Shown: positions 50,501 to 58,670 of the stretch, one piece after another
How positions within the stretch are numbered: position 1 is the stretch's first letter
Layout: every line of letters begins with the position of its first letter
DNA from: Bacteroidales bacterium
Lineage (GTDB): Bacteria > Bacteroidota > Bacteroidia > Bacteroidales > F082
Assembly (NCBI GenBank): GCA_024710405.1
Contig: JANJUV010000002.1
Span: forward strand, 248,001 to 312,000
Direction of reading: 5' to 3'
Length of the DNA stretch: 64,000 nucleotides
Program-made: the position numbers and the translations under genes
The notes under the pieces: generated by a model
What the model saw: the letters and a program-made list of their open reading frames with translations, nothing else
What the model was told of the DNA's origin: nothing
The model's database searches: none

Positions 50501-50591
50501 TTGTTGTTGCACTAAGCTGAATGGGAGGATTTTGCGCCTGAATACCAATTGATACCAACAGAATTAAAACACTGAACAATAGCTTTTTCAT
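47568..50591 (-). CDS. T9SS-exported protein with two duplicated modules and HYDIN-like domains
   Basis: 1007 residues. Signal peptide ends IQAQ. Two homologous blocks of about 260 residues (near 25-305 and 525-790) each consist of an about 165-residue beta module (FSALGxF ... YTVKIWKGINADSLLYAQ / FTIKVYKGTNAELLLLEQ ... FPxGLDxGPAV) and a Fn3-like YNxYR domain ending TYxVTAVY. Between them lie segments of the ASPM/SPD-2/Hydin type (SFGIDILDFGMVPVNLQSTKQVNVYN). Then a region with GDMIGVFYLYEGQEYCAGAVVYEG and a type A sorting tail (LSVFPNPSSGMITI, KPGFYLVITQ). No catalytic motif; probably an adhesin or matrix protein. It has its own terminator. Confidence 0.88.
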   Translation of the reverse strand: MKKLLFSVLILLVSIGIQAQNPPIQLSATTNADNDVFLEWLAPIQGEPVELAWTDGINFSALGVFSDQPYFVAARWEPANLLNYNGFSVYQVEFFAFSALSSYTVKIWKGINADSLLYAQPLTNVVNEAWNLVTLDNLIGIDNTTDLWIGLEISQPEEEFPIGLDQGPAVAGFGDLINMNGVWETLSSYSLNHNISLKAYIVDLSGDKQPLSKQNYIASKNAAAPATVSLETVVSAPSRQETLRNISDTPDQYNIYRNEVLVGTTVSTIYNEEQLPAGVYTYDVTAVYDTLESNPASKSIEVGVPVLVLNPESLQVQLNPDETLDAPLNMANNSFFDLFWSVQAKPDYIELSTMSDTIEANGSMTVTLTFDAAGMDAGIYQDTVFFAVNSSINPIKALPVNMTISGDGLLSFGIDILDFGMVPVNLQSTKQVNVYNYGAETVYIFSTYSDAYYFQPYFTSYEVFPGDSSSIIVSFLANDPGVYEATLSVEVYSQNFETFEILELPMIATASLPAPSSLTATVSNETVQLNWFPPGFAPGLLQFGNGEPFSALGFNESGTLEAAHKFSPLELMPYAGQQLTDVGFYAWEDVAAFTIKVYKGTNAELLLLEQSVNTVIPMSWNDISLSTPILIDPSDFLWVAYEMVQSQTGFPAGLDSGPAVEGSGNLISLEGGVWSTLSDYVLNFNWNIRGWVSEGSTKALLGDKTGISVPGRKSKTVSAELVKSPLELHQNERSIQNELLGYNVYRDGALLNDSLILENMYVDVLQVLGTYTYEVTAVYPEGESFPASVTVGVDSATVMPQGWEFTPTQFVHNIHIPVDASVRSGDMLTDGDMIGVFYLYEGQEYCAGAVVYEGGYMMVRAYGDDPETSVKEGFTQNEPIYWKIYKDETAEDFPLQVGYNPDMPQHDGTFSHLGLSELNSMEMVITGLESSGQRIGLSVFPNPSSGMITITGLENGDEINVLDAQGRVVYAAVAEGSAVSTRIQKPGFYLVITQRSGKIAQQKLIVY

Positions 50592-50736
50592 ATAAATGAT
50601 TTTAACTACAATAAACTACAATCAGCAATAATTGTTCAGGGAAACCGGTACGTTTTATTCTATTTAACGAAACAATAACAACCACTCCGCTATTGGATTC
50701 TCAAGCAGAGCAATGCAAAATAAAAAACTTCAAATG

Positions 50737-51552
50737 CTACTTCTTCTTGTAATACTTCATGGCCTCGGGCAGCCATTCCTTAATTTTTGCAATGCGTGTG
50801 GCATCCGAAGGGTGTGTGCTGAGGAATTCAGGTGGTGCCTGCCCGCCTTTCATCTTTGCCATCCGTTCCCAGAAACCCACCGCCTGATTGGGGTCGTAAC
50901 CGGCCATGGCCATAAAGATCAGCCCCAGCCTGTCTGCCTCGCTTTCGTGAAGCCTGCTGAATGGCAGCATTACCCCTACCTGACTGCCAACACCAAAGGC
51001 CGTCATCCACAATGCCTGTGTTTGCTCGGGTTTCTCCTGTATCGCCACTGCAAGAGCCATGCCGCCAAGCTGCGTCAGCAACCCCTGACTCATACGTTCG
51101 TTACCATGTTCGGCTACAGCATGGGCAATCTCATGCCCCATCACCACTGCCAGACCTGTTTCGTCTTTGGTAATGGGTAAAATACCTGTGTAGAACACCA
51201 CCTTGCCTCCAGGCATGCACCAGGCATTTGCCTCAGGACTTTCAACAAGATTAAATTCCCATTTATATCCCTTTAAATGAGCTGATAGTCCCTTTTCGGC
51301 GAAATATTTCTCCACAGACTTCTGAATTTTACTACCCACGTTTTTAACTATGGCAGTGTTCTTTGCATCTGTGGATAGTTTATTCTCCTTCAAAAACTGA
51401 TCATACTGCTGAAAACTCATGGCCATCATCTCAGATCCGGGAATCAGGTTGAGTTGTTTCCGTCCGGTGATCGGCACTTTACTACATGATAAAGTGAACA
51501 AAATGAACACTATAGATATTGACAAAACAGAAAATAGTCGATTGGTTTTCAT
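50737..51552 (-). CDS. M48 family metallopeptidase, lipoprotein (LoiP/BepA-like)
   Basis: 271 residues. Lipoprotein signal with FTLSC and Cys23. The zinc site is H140-E141-xx-H144 (GHEIAHAVAEHGN) and the third ligand is in HESEADRLG near residue 205; WCMPGGKVVFYTGILP and STHPSDATRIAKI are further family motifs. This is the single-domain M48C peptidase of the periplasm or inner leaflet of the outer membrane, acting in envelope protein quality control. It lacks the TPR domain of BepA. The queA gene lies 44 bases upstream on the same strand. Confidence 0.93.
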   Translation of the reverse strand: MKTNRLFSVLSISIVFILFTLSCSKVPITGRKQLNLIPGSEMMAMSFQQYDQFLKENKLSTDAKNTAIVKNVGSKIQKSVEKYFAEKGLSAHLKGYKWEFNLVESPEANAWCMPGGKVVFYTGILPITKDETGLAVVMGHEIAHAVAEHGNERMSQGLLTQLGGMALAVAIQEKPEQTQALWMTAFGVGSQVGVMLPFSRLHESEADRLGLIFMAMAGYDPNQAVGFWERMAKMKGGQAPPEFLSTHPSDATRIAKIKEWLPEAMKYYKKK

Positions 51553-51566
51553 GGCTAAGTTTTTCC

Positions 51567-51574
51567 CAAAATTA
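51567..51574 (-). promoter_or_regulatory. Candidate -7 element of the M48 peptidase gene
   Basis: Minus-strand TAATTTTG matches TAnnTTTG and ends 14 bases before the ATG at 51552, in a very AT-rich gap where chance matches are likely. Confidence 0.3.
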
Positions 51575-51596
51575 AAAAAGAAGTGTGAATAAATTG

Positions 51597-52838
51597 TTAT
51601 TTCGTCATCTGTGGAAGAAACAGGCAGCTGTCGCCGTAGCTCAGAAACCTGAAATCATGTCCGAGAGCATAATTATAGGCATCTTTCCATTTGGGTCCGA
51701 TAAGTGCTGCCACCAACAAGAGCAAGGTGCTTCCCGGCTGGTGAAAATTGGTAATCAGTCCGGTTGAAATCCGGAATGTATAGCCCGGAGCAATCATGAG
51801 GCTGGTGGACGCCCTGATGTGGTCGCGGCCCGACTGATCCATGAAATCCAGAATATTATTGAGTGCCTTTTCTGTTGAAATTGTTTCCGAAGGCCGGTCC
51901 TGATAAGGATACCACTGCGCTACATGCAAAACATCGGGAACCTTTTCTGCTTCCTCAAGCATTTGCCCGATCCAGAAAAGGCTTTCAAGGGCACGCATGC
52001 TTGTGGTTCCAACAGGAATGACGGGACTTCCGGATTGATGAAGCAACCGTTCGATCAACTCTTTGCCCACAATCATGTTCTCTGCATGCATCTCGTGGTC
52101 GCCGATCTTATCTGAAGAAACCGGTTTGAAGGTCCCTGCTCCCACGTGCAGGGTCAGCAGCGACATATCGATGCCTTTCTGCCGCAGGGATTTCATCACC
52201 CTATCAGTGAAATGCAGGCTGGCGGTTGGGGCAGCCACTGAGCCGTCGAAGCGCGCAAAAAGGGTCTGATAATCAGTTTTGTCACTGGCTACAGCGGGCC
52301 TGTTCAGGTAAGGCGGAAGCGGCACCTGACCGGCTGCTTCCATAATCTCTGAAAAAGAAAAATGCGCCGGACACCACGAAAAGCGAATGGTGCTGCTTCC
52401 CTCTTGTCGGGCAATACGCTCTGCCTTTAAAAGTACCTGTGTTTCTCCCAAGCGGACAACCTCCTCCAAAGCACCTTCTTTCCATCGCTTTGAATTGCCA
52501 ACGAGACATTGCCATTCGACTGCAGATACTGTAGCAAATGCCTGTTGAAAATCAATTCCGTTCTGTGCTGGCGACAGGCAAAACAATTCAATTACAGCCC
52601 CACCGGGTTTCTGAAATACAAACCTGGCCTGCACCACCCGGGTTTCGTTACCAATCAGCAAGGTGTCTGCAGAAAGATAAGCAGACAGGTTAAGGAAATG
52701 ATCCTGACCCAAATTGCCACCGCAATAAGTTAACAGTTTCGCGCTGTCGCGTCCGGAAACCGGAAAACGGGCAATGCGATCGTCGGGCAGATCGTACCAA
52801 AAATCACCAATAGGAAGTTCCGAAACAGATGTGTTCAT
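51597..52838 (-). CDS. queA: S-adenosylmethionine:tRNA ribosyltransferase-isomerase
   Basis: 413 residues from the ATG at 52838. The enzyme converts preQ1 at tRNA position 34 to epoxyqueuosine using SAM as ribosyl donor. Family motifs: DFWYDLPDDRIARFP at the start, FNxTRVVxARF-like NETRVVQARF, PLPPYL, YQTLFA, VGAAPTASLHFT-like SVAAPTASLHFT, LTLHVGAGTFKPV, HEMHAENM, GTTSMRALES, and FHQPGSTLLLLVAALIG at the C-terminus. An in-frame ATG at 52904 gives a longer, atypical start. A TATTTTTG element at 52848-52855 lies nine bases upstream but may be chance. Confidence 0.95.
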   Translation of the reverse strand: MNTSVSELPIGDFWYDLPDDRIARFPVSGRDSAKLLTYCGGNLGQDHFLNLSAYLSADTLLIGNETRVVQARFVFQKPGGAVIELFCLSPAQNGIDFQQAFATVSAVEWQCLVGNSKRWKEGALEEVVRLGETQVLLKAERIARQEGSSTIRFSWCPAHFSFSEIMEAAGQVPLPPYLNRPAVASDKTDYQTLFARFDGSVAAPTASLHFTDRVMKSLRQKGIDMSLLTLHVGAGTFKPVSSDKIGDHEMHAENMIVGKELIERLLHQSGSPVIPVGTTSMRALESLFWIGQMLEEAEKVPDVLHVAQWYPYQDRPSETISTEKALNNILDFMDQSGRDHIRASTSLMIAPGYTFRISTGLITNFHQPGSTLLLLVAALIGPKWKDAYNYALGHDFRFLSYGDSCLFLPQMTK

Positions 52839-52996
52839 ATGATGGCGCAAAAATAATAGGATTTGTTCCACAGCTACATAATTCCTCCGGCTTGTTGCCG
52901 GCAAGGGAAACCAGCACTGGCCGATTGTGAAAATCGGTATTTAAAAACAGCAGATAATATTGCCTGATAACCTATGAAAACTGCTTCATTAATCAC

Positions 52997-53004
52997 TATC
53001 TTTG
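52997..53004 (+). promoter_or_regulatory. Candidate -7 element of pssA
   Basis: TATCTTTG, a full match to TAnnTTTG, ends 22 bases before the ATG at 53027. A suitable TTG is not at the expected -33 position. Confidence 0.5.
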
Positions 53005-53026
53005 ATTCCTTTAAATACAAGCCAAC

Positions 53027-53758
53027 ATGAGCATCCGGAAACATATCCCCAATTTCATCACACTGATGAACCTGCTTTCGGGCAGCCTTTCCATTTATTT
53101 TCTCATGGAAGGAAACAGCTTACTGGCTGCATATCTGGTGTTTGTGGCCGCTGCCTTTGATTTCCTCGACGGCCTGGCTGCACGGGCACTGAAAGCTTAT
53201 TCTCCGTTGGGTGCACAGCTCGATTCGCTGGCCGATGTGGTTTCGTTTGGTGTGGCTCCGGCCTTCCTGCTTCAGGAACTGATCAGGCAAAGCCACGGCA
53301 GAATGACGCTTATGACAGGTGACATAGACATATTGCCGCTCTTTGCTTTTATTCTGCCCTTGTTTGCAGCCCTCCGTCTGGCAAAATTCAATATCGACAC
53401 CAGACAAAGCGACAGCTTTCTCGGCCTGCCAACTCCGGCAGCCGGACTCCTTGTCGCCTCGCTGCCCCTCATCAGGGTACAACTCTACGAAAGCCAATCA
53501 CTTACTTATATGGTGTTTACAAACACCTACCTGTATCTGGGCACGATCATCATCCTTTCCATACTGATGGTAACCGAACTGCCTCTGTTTGCATTGAAAT
53601 TCAAATCATATGGCCTTAAAGGCAACGAAATCAGATACATCTTCCTGATCACTTCCCTGATTTTACTCGTATTTTTTCAGTTTCTGGCCATTCCTTTTAT
53701 TGTGCTGATTTATTTATTTTTATCGTTGATCGTGCATTTATCCGATGTAACGAACTGA
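53027..53758 (+). CDS. pssA: CDP-diacylglycerol-serine O-phosphatidyltransferase
   Basis: 243 residues. The CDP-alcohol phosphatidyltransferase signature DxxDGxxARx8GxxxDxxxD is complete (FDFLDGLAARALKAYSPLGA then QLDSLAD). It begins with HIPNFITLMNLLSGSLSIYF, the usual start of the membrane-type PssA, and has about eight membrane helices. It makes phosphatidylserine, the precursor of phosphatidylethanolamine, in the inner membrane. The phosphatidylserine decarboxylase gene is not in the window. Confidence 0.93.
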   Translation: MSIRKHIPNFITLMNLLSGSLSIYFLMEGNSLLAAYLVFVAAAFDFLDGLAARALKAYSPLGAQLDSLADVVSFGVAPAFLLQELIRQSHGRMTLMTGDIDILPLFAFILPLFAALRLAKFNIDTRQSDSFLGLPTPAAGLLVASLPLIRVQLYESQSLTYMVFTNTYLYLGTIIILSILMVTELPLFALKFKSYGLKGNEIRYIFLITSLILLVFFQFLAIPFIVLIYLFLSLIVHLSDVTN

Positions 53759-53820
53759 TTGTAGAATCGTGTGATTAATTTTGTCATTCTGTTCATGAAA
53801 ACATAATTCAATCAACAATT

Positions 53821-54975
53821 ATGAAAAAACAAGCACTTCTTCTATTGGGTTTTATAACTATTATTTCTATACAGCAACTTATTGGACAGACCCCCACTCC
53901 AGCCCGTTTTAATATAGAGATTGGGAGCAATTATTATAATATTCCCATTGGCAATGACCTTTCAATTTCAGGCATTACACCTTATTTGGGATGGCGTTTT
54001 GATATGCGTCATAACAAAGCTTTTGCATACGGGATTGGAATGACTTTTTCACCACGTCTGGACTGGGAAAAAGCCAAACTGGGTTATGTGCACAACTATT
54101 ATTTTGACTTCAGCCTGTCGGGAGCATGGTATCCAATGAATAAAATATTCCTCGACCTTGGTTTACAGCGTTCTTTTTTGCTGGCACAAAATCTTTCAGA
54201 GAACAATATAACCACTCCTATTGACCCACCCAGATCACACTATGCCATAACAGCCGGCGCTGGTGTCAATCTGATGTATAATTCCAGACTGTTGCTGCGT
54301 TATGCCATCCCTGTGGACTTCAAGGGTTACCGCAATGTTCAGATAGCATTCCTTTTTAACCTGAATGAACTCACAAGAAAACGGAAAAACTACATTACAT
54401 CACTTGATCAGGCATTTGAAAACCCTGTCGTTGTCGAAAAGCTTGTGCTACATCAACAAAATATGCCCGTACTTCCTTCTGAGATTGGCAAGCTGACAAA
54501 CCTGCGTGAACTTATTCTGGACGGCAGCAGGTTGAAGAGCCTGCCGGAGGAAATCGGCGAACTGAAACAATTGGTGAAACTTTCAGCTAAGTTTAATGAA
54601 ATCAAGAAATTGCCTGATAGTATCGGTGCATTGACCATGCTCGAAGAACTGCATCTGGACTATAATTCCATTTACGATTTGCCCCCTCAGATTGGAGCAC
54701 TCGAAAACCTGAGATTTTTGTACCTGAGCAACAACAACCTTACGAGGATTCCTTCCGAAATTGGAAACCTTACGAAACTGGTTGTGCTGGATTTGAGTAA
54801 TAATGGAGGCTTGCTTCAACTTCCGGTTGAAATCAACAATCTTAAAAACCTTGAGGAGCTATATATCAGCCCGACCACAGTATTTCCTATACCATTTATT
54901 CCACCAAATGCCCGGTTGAAAATTATCATGGTGGAAGAAGACAAAGAACCGCTAAATCACCAGAGAAGGAGATAA
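53821..54975 (+). CDS. Outer-membrane beta-barrel-like protein fused to leucine-rich repeats
   Basis: 384 residues. Signal peptide ends LIGQ. Residues about 25-190 look like an eight-strand outer-membrane barrel (alternating aromatic/hydrophobic strands: GITPYLGWRFDMRHNKAFAYGIGMTF, NYYFDFSLSGAWYPMNKIFLDLGL, YAITAGAGVNLMY). Residues about 205-365 are six to seven leucine-rich repeats of 22-23 residues with the pattern LxxLxLxxNxLxxLPxEIGxL (e.g. LRFLYLSNNNLTRIPSEIGNL). No T9SS tail. The combination is unusual: it would display, or keep in the periplasm, a protein-binding LRR solenoid on a small barrel. Function unknown. Confidence 0.85.
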   Translation: MKKQALLLLGFITIISIQQLIGQTPTPARFNIEIGSNYYNIPIGNDLSISGITPYLGWRFDMRHNKAFAYGIGMTFSPRLDWEKAKLGYVHNYYFDFSLSGAWYPMNKIFLDLGLQRSFLLAQNLSENNITTPIDPPRSHYAITAGAGVNLMYNSRLLLRYAIPVDFKGYRNVQIAFLFNLNELTRKRKNYITSLDQAFENPVVVEKLVLHQQNMPVLPSEIGKLTNLRELILDGSRLKSLPEEIGELKQLVKLSAKFNEIKKLPDSIGALTMLEELHLDYNSIYDLPPQIGALENLRFLYLSNNNLTRIPSEIGNLTKLVVLDLSNNGGLLQLPVEINNLKNLEELYISPTTVFPIPFIPPNARLKIIMVEEDKEPLNHQRRR

Positions 54976-54995
54976 TACGGGAGGATAAAGAAAAG

Positions 54996-55724
54996 CTATC
55001 TTTTTCTGAGTTCAAAATTTTGTCCGAGATACACCTTACGAACATGTTCATCATCGGCAAGCTCTTCGGATGTGCCTGCTTTCAGGATGGAACCTTCAAA
55101 AAGCAGATAAGCCCTGTCGGTAATGGACAGGGTTTCGTGTACATTGTGATCGGTGATCAGCACACCTATATTCTTTTCTTTCAGCTTGGTAACAATGCTC
55201 TGTATATCTTCCACTGCGATGGGGTCAACGCCGGCAAAAGGTTCATCAAGCAGGATAAATTTGGGATCAACAGCTAATGCACGTGCAATTTCGGTTCTTC
55301 TTCTTTCGCCGCCTGAAAGTTGAATCCCCTTGCTTTTTCTGATGTGGGAAAGGCCAAACTCATCCAGTAAAGCTTCCAGACGTTGTTCCTGATCTTCACG
55401 ACTGATGTTTTTAAACTGCATCACCGACCTGATGTTGTCCTCCACGCTCATCTGCCTGAACACTGAGGCTTCCTGTGCCAGGTAGCCAATCCCTTTCTGT
55501 GCGCGCCTGTACATAGGTTCGTGGGTGATGTCGGTCTGTTCCAGAAAAACCGTACCCGATAAAGGTTTGATCAAACCCACAATCATATAGAAGGTGGTGG
55601 TCTTTCCAGCCCCATTGGGCCCAAGCAATCCCACAATCTCACCCTGATTTACCTGAACGGAAACCTGGTTGACCACCGTTCGCTGCCGGTATTTTTTAAT
55701 CAGATTCTCGGTGCGTAGTATCAT
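54996..55724 (-). CDS. lptB: LPS export ABC transporter ATP-binding protein LptB
   Basis: 242 residues from the ATG at 55724 ([15 protein letters not shown] is the canonical start; an ATG at 55748 adds eight residues). Walker [11 protein letters not shown]-loop [18 protein letters not shown] (the LptB/YhbG signature), [15 protein letters not shown], Walker [15 protein letters not shown]-loop [10 protein letters not shown]. It powers the LptB2FGC complex that extracts LPS from the inner membrane. The other lpt genes are not here, though kdsD of the Kdo pathway is nearby. Confidence 0.95.
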   Translation of the reverse strand: MILRTENLIKKYRQRTVVNQVSVQVNQGEIVGLLGPNGAGKTTTFYMIVGLIKPLSGTVFLEQTDITHEPMYRRAQKGIGYLAQEASVFRQMSVEDNIRSVMQFKNISREDQEQRLEALLDEFGLSHIRKSKGIQLSGGERRRTEIARALAVDPKFILLDEPFAGVDPIAVEDIQSIVTKLKEKNIGVLITDHNVHETLSITDRAYLLFEGSILKAGTSEELADDEHVRKVYLGQNFELRKR

Positions 55725-55756
55725 ACCTTTTTGGCTGTTTCGAATCAATAACGCAG

Positions 55757-55785
55757 CAAAAATACCATAATTGCATCAACATCAA
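55757..55785 (-). promoter_or_regulatory. Bacteroidota-type promoter of lptB
   Basis: On the minus strand TTG (55783-55785), 18 bases, then TATTTTTG (55757-55764). Spacing is close to consensus. Transcription would start near 55750, which supports the ATG at 55724. Confidence 0.5.
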
Positions 55786-55802
55786 GGAAAGCAGGCCGGT
55801 GT

Positions 55803-58271
55803 TCAGAAAGAAAACTGTAACGAAACAAACAGTGCGAAGTTGTTGATGTCTTTGTGGTCGCGGTGACTCAGCCTCCAGATACCATCTACCCGTACTATTT
55901 TAAAAATATTTTCAATCCCCGCACCTGCCTCCACATAGGGTTTATCGAGTTTGTTGGTGACATCGGGCAACATGTTAAATTGTCTGTTTTTATCAGAAAG
56001 TTTGCCTGCCAGACCCTTGACAAACACAACCTCACGCCACTTGAGTTTGCGTAAAAGAGGAATCCTGTTGAAAAAGAAACCATCGAAATGATGGGTCAGG
56101 TACAGGCTTGCATAAGAATCGTTAACAAATTCGTAATAATTCATCAGGTTATACGCCTGCTGATCATAGATAAAGGTCTCGTTTCCTGAAGGAATCATCA
56201 GCAAAGGAAAGGGAAGCTTGCCCCACAATTGTCCGGCTTCAACAGTGTACTTCATCCAACCGATCGGACCAATATGAAACCAATGTGTTACACCGGCCTC
56301 CAGCCGATGATATTCCCAATCGCTTTCGAGAATGCCTTTGCCACTATAGGAGTAGCGTATATTGACTTCGGGATATTTGGTCCCGAAGCTGATTCTGTCG
56401 AAATCGCGGATGATGCTTCTTTCCCTGAATGCAAACCTGAGGCTGTAGGATAATTCGCTGGTGACTATTGATCTGTGCCCGACAAGCTCACCATCAGGTT
56501 TGCGCGTCTGAGGGATGAAGGTGCCTGCCGGTTTTATCTCGCGGTGGGTGAATTCGAGCTTGTTGGTTAAGCCGTTAAACCATTCATGCTCATAGAATAC
56601 TGAGTATTCATCAACATAGTTTAATTTGTCGGATGGTTGCCTGCGCACCAGTACCGACAGAAAATTGTCGTTGACAACAGCCTTTTGCGAAGCTCCTAAT
56701 TGCTCGGTATCGCTTCTGAAATTGAAGCCGGTCGAGCGGAGCGGGCTTTTGTCAAGCACATAGAGCAAACCTCCGCCATACTTCGGTTTCTGATCTTTGA
56801 TGCCATAAGCTGCAAAGCCATGAAGCCTGAGGTTGCGACTGAATTGATTGCTGGTGCGTCCGCCAAACCTGAATCTGTGCCCCTCTATCTCATTGTATCC
56901 GTACATCTTGCCTATCGGCCCGATCTCAAACTTTCCGGAAGGCGCATAACCATGCGTGACCATATAAATCACATCAACATAAGTTTTATAAATCGGTACA
57001 TTCTCAATCGAATCGATCATTGAATAAATTCTGGATTCCCGTTCCGACAACTTCTCGGGCCTGACACTGTCCCAGTATTCATCGCTGAAATTCAAACTCC
57101 CGTCGGCAACAATCACTCCCACAGGGCTTCTGTAAAACTGAGCATCAACTGGCTGGTTCAATATATAATCTCTGTAGGTTGTGGTTCTCTGGCCAAAAAA
57201 ACCGGGCACTTTTCTGGTATTTTCCACCACATTAAAATCGGCCATCATATAATCACGCGTCAGCATCCATTGCCTGTTGTCGATGAGGCTGTATTGCTGC
57301 CTGATGGTGAGATCATTAATAAAGTTGAGGTTAGCATCTTCGGCTGCCACCATCTCCACCTCTTTGATGGCAAATGTGGTATCGTGCAGCCACAAATAGC
57401 CATTAAACGTAAGTTCCTGTTTTCGTCTTGGTTTATACATCAGCTTATAGCACCACTGACCATCAATGGTTGCACTGTCAACCAGATAATATCGGTAAAA
57501 ACTCATCCCGAATCCGGCCGCCGGACTCACGAAATTCTTACCAAACAGGGAAATATAATTATCATAAATATTTACATCCTGATACAGATTTCCCATGAAC
57601 TGGGCAATACTCGGGTTCTCAACACCCGAACCTCTCGCCGAAATGATCTTTTCGATCCTTGCCTGAGGTTCTTTTCTGTAGAACACTTCCGAAACAGCCT
57701 CGGTAATGAACATTGGCAGATAAGGTTTGCCATTCACAGCCGAAGTATCCACATAATCGAAGATGAACTGAAACTGACGGAACACTCTGCGATCTTTCAA
57801 CTGATCGCTGAAATTGTTGGCATCAAACTGAATTTTGTTGTACACCTCTGCCTGCCAGGCATCCACATCGCGGTTGTTGTTTCGTTCCTTGTTGGCAATC
57901 ATCTTACGAAACAGAATGTCGGCCGGGTTTTCGCCGGCAACAACGACTATTTCTTCCAGAGTAACTTCTTCAGGACTCAGAATAATTTCAATTTCCTGAT
58001 ACCTGTATTTTCTGACCGGGATTTTCTTCTTGTGAAAGCCTATAAACGTTGCCGTCAGGGTATCGGTAGCATGCAGGCTTTCGATGGAAAACCTGCCGTT
58101 GAAATCTGAAGTAGCCCCAATAGTAGTGCCTTCGAAAAACACATTGGCAAATGGTATTGGCTCTGAAGTAAGTGAATCTTTGACTATACCCCTGATCTTC
58201 GTCATCTGAGCGTAAGATATGCTGGTGAGAAGGAGATTAAAAGTCAGGATCAGGAGTAGTTGTTTCTTCAT
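55803..58271 (-). CDS. DUF5686/carboxypeptidase-like regulatory domain outer-membrane protein
   Basis: 822 residues. Signal peptide ends SYAQ; residues 25-105 are a CarboxypepD_reg-like domain (IRGIVKDSLTSEPIPFANVFFEGTTIGATSDFNGRF); residues about 110-822 are DUF5686, beginning with the typical GENPADILFRKMIANKERNN and ending as an outer-membrane barrel (final IWRLSHRDHKDINNFALFVSLQFSF). It resembles a TonB receptor without a plug. The function is unknown; the family is widespread in Bacteroidota. The gene lies 22 bases after the AhpD-like gene on the same strand as kdsD. Confidence 0.88.
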   Translation of the reverse strand: MKKQLLLILTFNLLLTSISYAQMTKIRGIVKDSLTSEPIPFANVFFEGTTIGATSDFNGRFSIESLHATDTLTATFIGFHKKKIPVRKYRYQEIEIILSPEEVTLEEIVVVAGENPADILFRKMIANKERNNNRDVDAWQAEVYNKIQFDANNFSDQLKDRRVFRQFQFIFDYVDTSAVNGKPYLPMFITEAVSEVFYRKEPQARIEKIISARGSGVENPSIAQFMGNLYQDVNIYDNYISLFGKNFVSPAAGFGMSFYRYYLVDSATIDGQWCYKLMYKPRRKQELTFNGYLWLHDTTFAIKEVEMVAAEDANLNFINDLTIRQQYSLIDNRQWMLTRDYMMADFNVVENTRKVPGFFGQRTTTYRDYILNQPVDAQFYRSPVGVIVADGSLNFSDEYWDSVRPEKLSERESRIYSMIDSIENVPIYKTYVDVIYMVTHGYAPSGKFEIGPIGKMYGYNEIEGHRFRFGGRTSNQFSRNLRLHGFAAYGIKDQKPKYGGGLLYVLDKSPLRSTGFNFRSDTEQLGASQKAVVNDNFLSVLVRRQPSDKLNYVDEYSVFYEHEWFNGLTNKLEFTHREIKPAGTFIPQTRKPDGELVGHRSIVTSELSYSLRFAFRERSIIRDFDRISFGTKYPEVNIRYSYSGKGILESDWEYHRLEAGVTHWFHIGPIGWMKYTVEAGQLWGKLPFPLLMIPSGNETFIYDQQAYNLMNYYEFVNDSYASLYLTHHFDGFFFNRIPLLRKLKWREVVFVKGLAGKLSDKNRQFNMLPDVTNKLDKPYVEAGAGIENIFKIVRVDGIWRLSHRDHKDINNFALFVSLQFSF

Positions 58272-58293
58272 GTTTTCGCGTGGATAGAAGATG

Positions 58294-58656
58294 TCAGGTT
58301 TTGCCCGATTCGGACAATTCGTCCCAGAATTCCAGTGCCCTGCGGGTGTGTGGGATAACTATGGTGCCTCCAACCAGATTGGCAACACCAAACACCTCCA
58401 TAATCTCTTCAGTGGTCACTCCAAGCTGATAACACTGCTGCAGGTGATAACTGATGCAATCATCGCAACGGAGCACCATTGAGGCTACCAGACCCAGAAG
58501 CTCTTTCGTTTTTTCTGACAAAGCGCCATCCTGATAAGTTAGTGTATCGATGCTGTATATACGCTTTATAATTTTGTTGTTGGGCGCCTGCATCATACGT
58601 TCGTTCATGGCTGTGCGGTACCTGTTGAATGCTTCAACCTTATTGTTTGAGTTCAT
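58294..58656 (-). CDS. Carboxymuconolactone decarboxylase/AhpD-like protein
   Basis: 120 residues of the AhpD-like fold. It has the redox/proton-relay motif with a CxxC and nearby His (RCDDCISYHLQQC), and GVTTEEIMEVFGVANLVGGTIVIPHTRRAL. Members include peroxidase reductants and lactone decarboxylases; the CxxC suggests a thiol-dependent antioxidant role, but this is inference. It starts 14 bases after kdsD stops, so it is the middle gene of a kdsD-AhpD-DUF5686 operon. Confidence 0.9.
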   Translation of the reverse strand: MNSNNKVEAFNRYRTAMNERMMQAPNNKIIKRIYSIDTLTYQDGALSEKTKELLGLVASMVLRCDDCISYHLQQCYQLGVTTEEIMEVFGVANLVGGTIVIPHTRRALEFWDELSESGKT

Positions 58657-58670
58657 TGAATAAGCGGGTT

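Noticed and set aside
57270-58109. 279-codon plus-strand frame inside the DUF5686 gene
   Set aside because: Antisense shadow of a clearly conserved outer-membrane protein gene; no domain or signal peptide.
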